This document shows positions 5,042 to 6,467 of a stretch of 6,467 nucleotides of DNA, in pieces. The notes below the pieces were generated by a model. The model worked only from the letters and a program-made list of their open reading frames with translations, did no database searches and was not told the DNA's origin. Position numbers and translations under genes: made by a program. This DNA comes from an uncultured Gammaproteobacteria bacterium (lineage in GTDB: Bacteria > Pseudomonadota > Gammaproteobacteria > GCA-001735895). How positions within the stretch are numbered: the stretch's first letter is position 1; every line of letters begins with the position of its first letter. The stretch lies in the NCBI GenBank assembly GCA_937980285.1, contig CALJQI010000093.1:1-6467 (forward strand), given 5' to 3'.

Positions 5042-5941
5042 TCATATCTCGATACCCTCATCAGCGATGGTTTGTAGTAACCAGTCGCGAAAGGCCCGGG
5101 CGGTTACACTCAAACCCGATAGCGACGGGTAAATCAGGTAGTACTCCTGCGGGCTGCTGATCGAAAACTCCGGCAGACAGGGCAGCAGGTTAAAGGAAGC
5201 ACATAGCTGGTCGCTGGCTGGCGCCCGCGCCAGCGCGATGCCATAGCCTGCCGCCGCCAGGTTCAGCGCGATCACCGTATTGTCGGCGAAACAGAAACGC
5301 GCGCGATCGATCAGCGCGGGATCGTCACCGATTAACACCTGGAACCAGCTGGTGCGGTGAGAATTGATTTCGATCAGCTGGTAATCTAGCAAATCGGCCA
5401 GCGAATCGATCGAGTCGGCAATTTCGGGCGTTGCGACCGGATACAACACTTCGCCGTACAGGCGGTCACCTTCCTGGCCGTAGGTCGGTCCCATGCCGAA
5501 GGTGATTTGCAGATCCTTGTCACCGAGACCGTAACCTGCGATTTCGTCGGAGGTCGACAACTGCAGGTGCACGTCGGCAAATCTCCGCTGAAAATCGGGC
5601 AGCCTGGCCGCCAGCCAGCTGCAGTTGAACATCAGGCTGCCTTCGATCGACAGCACCTTTTGTTGCGGATTTCCGAACAGCGCCGCCGCGGTGGTATCGA
5701 TCGAACGCAGCGATTGCTGCACCACCGGCAAGAACGCCTTGCCGGCATCGGTCAGCGTGACGCTGTGCGCGCCGCGCAAAAACAGGGCCTGCTTGAAGTG
5801 GCTTTCCAGCGCCTTGATCTGCTGACTGACCGCGGCCGGGCTCATCGCCAGCTGCTCGGCGGCGCGCGCGAAACTCTGGCAACTGGCCGCGGCTTCGAAC
5901 ACGCGTAACCAGTTGAAGGAAGGGATCTGCCGATGCTGCAT
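5042..5941 (-). CDS. LysR-type transcriptional regulator, GcvA-like
   Basis: This 299-residue cytoplasmic DNA-binding regulator has the standard LysR length. The N-terminal winged helix-turn-helix spans roughly residues 6-64, with IPSFNWLRVFEAAASCQSFA and the recognition region MSPAAVSQQIKALE (33-46). Its sequence is typical of the GcvA/AmpR-like branch. LTDAGKAFLPVVQQSL leads into the linker helix, and residues about 90-295 form the effector-binding domain. The effector is unknown. The ATG at 5941 was chosen. A GTG at 5947 would add two residues, and neither has a good Shine-Dalgarno sequence. It is divergent from the desaturase-like gene, a layout in which LysR regulators commonly control the neighbour and themselves. 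The intergenic inverted repeat at 5954-5992 is a candidate operator. Confidence 0.93.
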   Translation of the reverse strand: MQHRQIPSFNWLRVFEAAASCQSFARAAEQLAMSPAAVSQQIKALESHFKQALFLRGAHSVTLTDAGKAFLPVVQQSLRSIDTTAAALFGNPQQKVLSIEGSLMFNCSWLAARLPDFQRRFADVHLQLSTSDEIAGYGLGDKDLQITFGMGPTYGQEGDRLYGEVLYPVATPEIADSIDSLADLLDYQLIEINSHRTSWFQVLIGDDPALIDRARFCFADNTVIALNLAAAGYGIALARAPASDQLCASFNLLPCLPEFSISSPQEYYLIYPSLSGLSVTARAFRDWLLQTIADEGIEI

Positions 5942-5953
5942 AAACACGGAGAG

Positions 5954-5992
5954 TAAGTAAAACTTAGCCTCAAATGCAATATGTTTTGCTTA
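5954..5992. promoter_or_regulatory. Inverted repeat in the LysR-desaturase divergent region
   Basis: TAAGTAAAAC (5954-5963) and GTTTTGCTTA (5983-5992) are inverted repeats matching at 9 of 10 positions, 19 nt apart. They lie between the divergent LysR and desaturase-like genes. LysR proteins often bind such dyads. The repeat abuts the LysR start, consistent with autoregulation. Function is inferred. Confidence 0.45.
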
Positions 5993-6050
5993 AAAGTCGC
6001 GCATTGCCGTGCGATATTTCACCCATTCCAATCCTGACCGGGTTCAAATC

Positions 6051-6467
6051 ATGTCCGATACCAACACCGAATGGTTTCGCTGCAGGATAGACAAGCAGCG
6101 CCTGAAAGAGCTGTCGCAGCGCAACGACCGCACCCCCCTGCTGTGGTTCGGCAGCTACATCCTGCTCGTCATCGCCAGCGCCAGCGCCGTTGTGCTCAGC
6201 TGGAATACGCCCTCGGTGTGGGTCTGGCTTGCCGTTTACGGCGCACTCTGGGGCCTGGCGCCTTCGGCGGTACACGAAACCTGCCACCACACGCCATTTC
6301 GCAAGCGCTGGCTGAACAAGGCGACACTGTGGCTGTTCGGCTGGATGGTGCAGATGGAGCCGCAGTCGGTACGCTGGGGGCATACCGGCCATCACAGTCA
6401 TACCCATTTCGAACACGGCGATACCGAGCTTTCCGAACCGAATCCGGTCAGCTGGAGCAATTTCTGC
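6051..6467 (+). CDS. Fatty-acid-desaturase-like membrane di-iron protein (3' end outside the window)
   Basis: The frame is open from the ATG at 6051 to the last base, giving 139 residues of an incomplete protein. Hydrophobic segments at about residues 30-50 and 55-74 suggest a pair of membrane helices. Two histidine boxes follow: H75-E-T-C-H79-H80 and H111-T-G-H114-H115 in RWGHTGHHSHTH. These are the iron ligands of the membrane fatty acid desaturase / hydroxylase superfamily, which uses O2 and an electron donor. The third box should lie beyond the window. The HExxHH and RWxHxxHHxxT pattern resembles bacterial desaturase-like proteins of unclear substrate as much as true acyl-lipid desaturases, so the substrate is open. 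A weak CGGG (6039-6042) precedes the ATG. Divergent from the LysR gene, which probably regulates it. Confidence 0.85.
   Translation, partial: MSDTNTEWFRCRIDKQRLKELSQRNDRTPLLWFGSYILLVIASASAVVLSWNTPSVWVWLAVYGALWGLAPSAVHETCHHTPFRKRWLNKATLWLFGWMVQMEPQSVRWGHTGHHSHTHFEHGDTELSEPNPVSWSNFC

Noticed and set aside
5507..5908. A plus-strand frame of 133 codons antisense to the LysR gene
   Set aside because: It lacks recognisable domains and lies wholly inside a convincing LysR coding region; it is a codon-bias shadow.
5970..6416. A minus-strand frame of 148 codons opposite the desaturase-like gene
   Set aside because: The plus strand encodes two histidine boxes and membrane segments in this region, and the minus frame shows no domain.

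Overview
The window looks like a piece of a GC-rich proteobacterial chromosome, most likely a marine gammaproteobacterium. This rests on coding regions of roughly 60% GC by eye, an AT-rich cold-shock gene with a long leader, a GcvA-type LysR regulator and a cupin of the dimethylsulfoniopropionate (DMSP) lyase family. The taxonomic guess is an inference, since there is no rRNA or other marker gene. No tRNA, insertion sequence, CRISPR array or phage gene is visible. Both ends of the window cut through genes.

Region 1 (1-1755, + strand) is a tightly packed four-gene run. It holds the C-terminal part of a DMSP-lyase-type cupin, an FKBP-like protein, a type II haloacid dehalogenase-like hydrolase and a small antibiotic-biosynthesis-monooxygenase (ABM) domain protein. 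Junctions are +5, -8 and +15 nt, so co-transcription is likely.

Region 2 (1756-2381) is an AT-rich island. It carries a candidate promoter, a long pyrimidine-rich leader, a 69-residue cold-shock protein, a hairpin overlapping its stop codon and a strong intrinsic terminator. It ends with the upstream region of the next operon, which has a candidate promoter and several inverted repeats.

Region 3 (2382-4724, + strand) is the most unusual part. Two paralogous PAPS-dependent-type sulfotransferases flank an enzyme of the Asp/Glu racemase / arylmalonate decarboxylase superfamily. The first junction is a GTGA stop/start overlap behind a very strong Shine-Dalgarno sequence. The second is a 4-nt gap followed by a probable TTG start. 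The middle enzyme has glycine at the first catalytic position and cysteine at the second, the arrangement of arylmalonate decarboxylase rather than of the two-cysteine racemases and isomerases. The two sulfotransferases differ at a 3'-phosphate-binding residue. Together they may form an undescribed pathway that sulfates and decarboxylates (or isomerises) a small acid. The substrate cannot be read from the sequence.

Region 4 (4743-6467) has a small minus-strand gene of unknown function behind overlapping palindromes that include a CRP-like site. It then has a minus-strand LysR regulator, which shares a 109-bp divergent intergenic region (with a 10-bp inverted repeat) with a plus-strand membrane fatty-acid-desaturase-like gene. 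That last gene runs off the end of the window.
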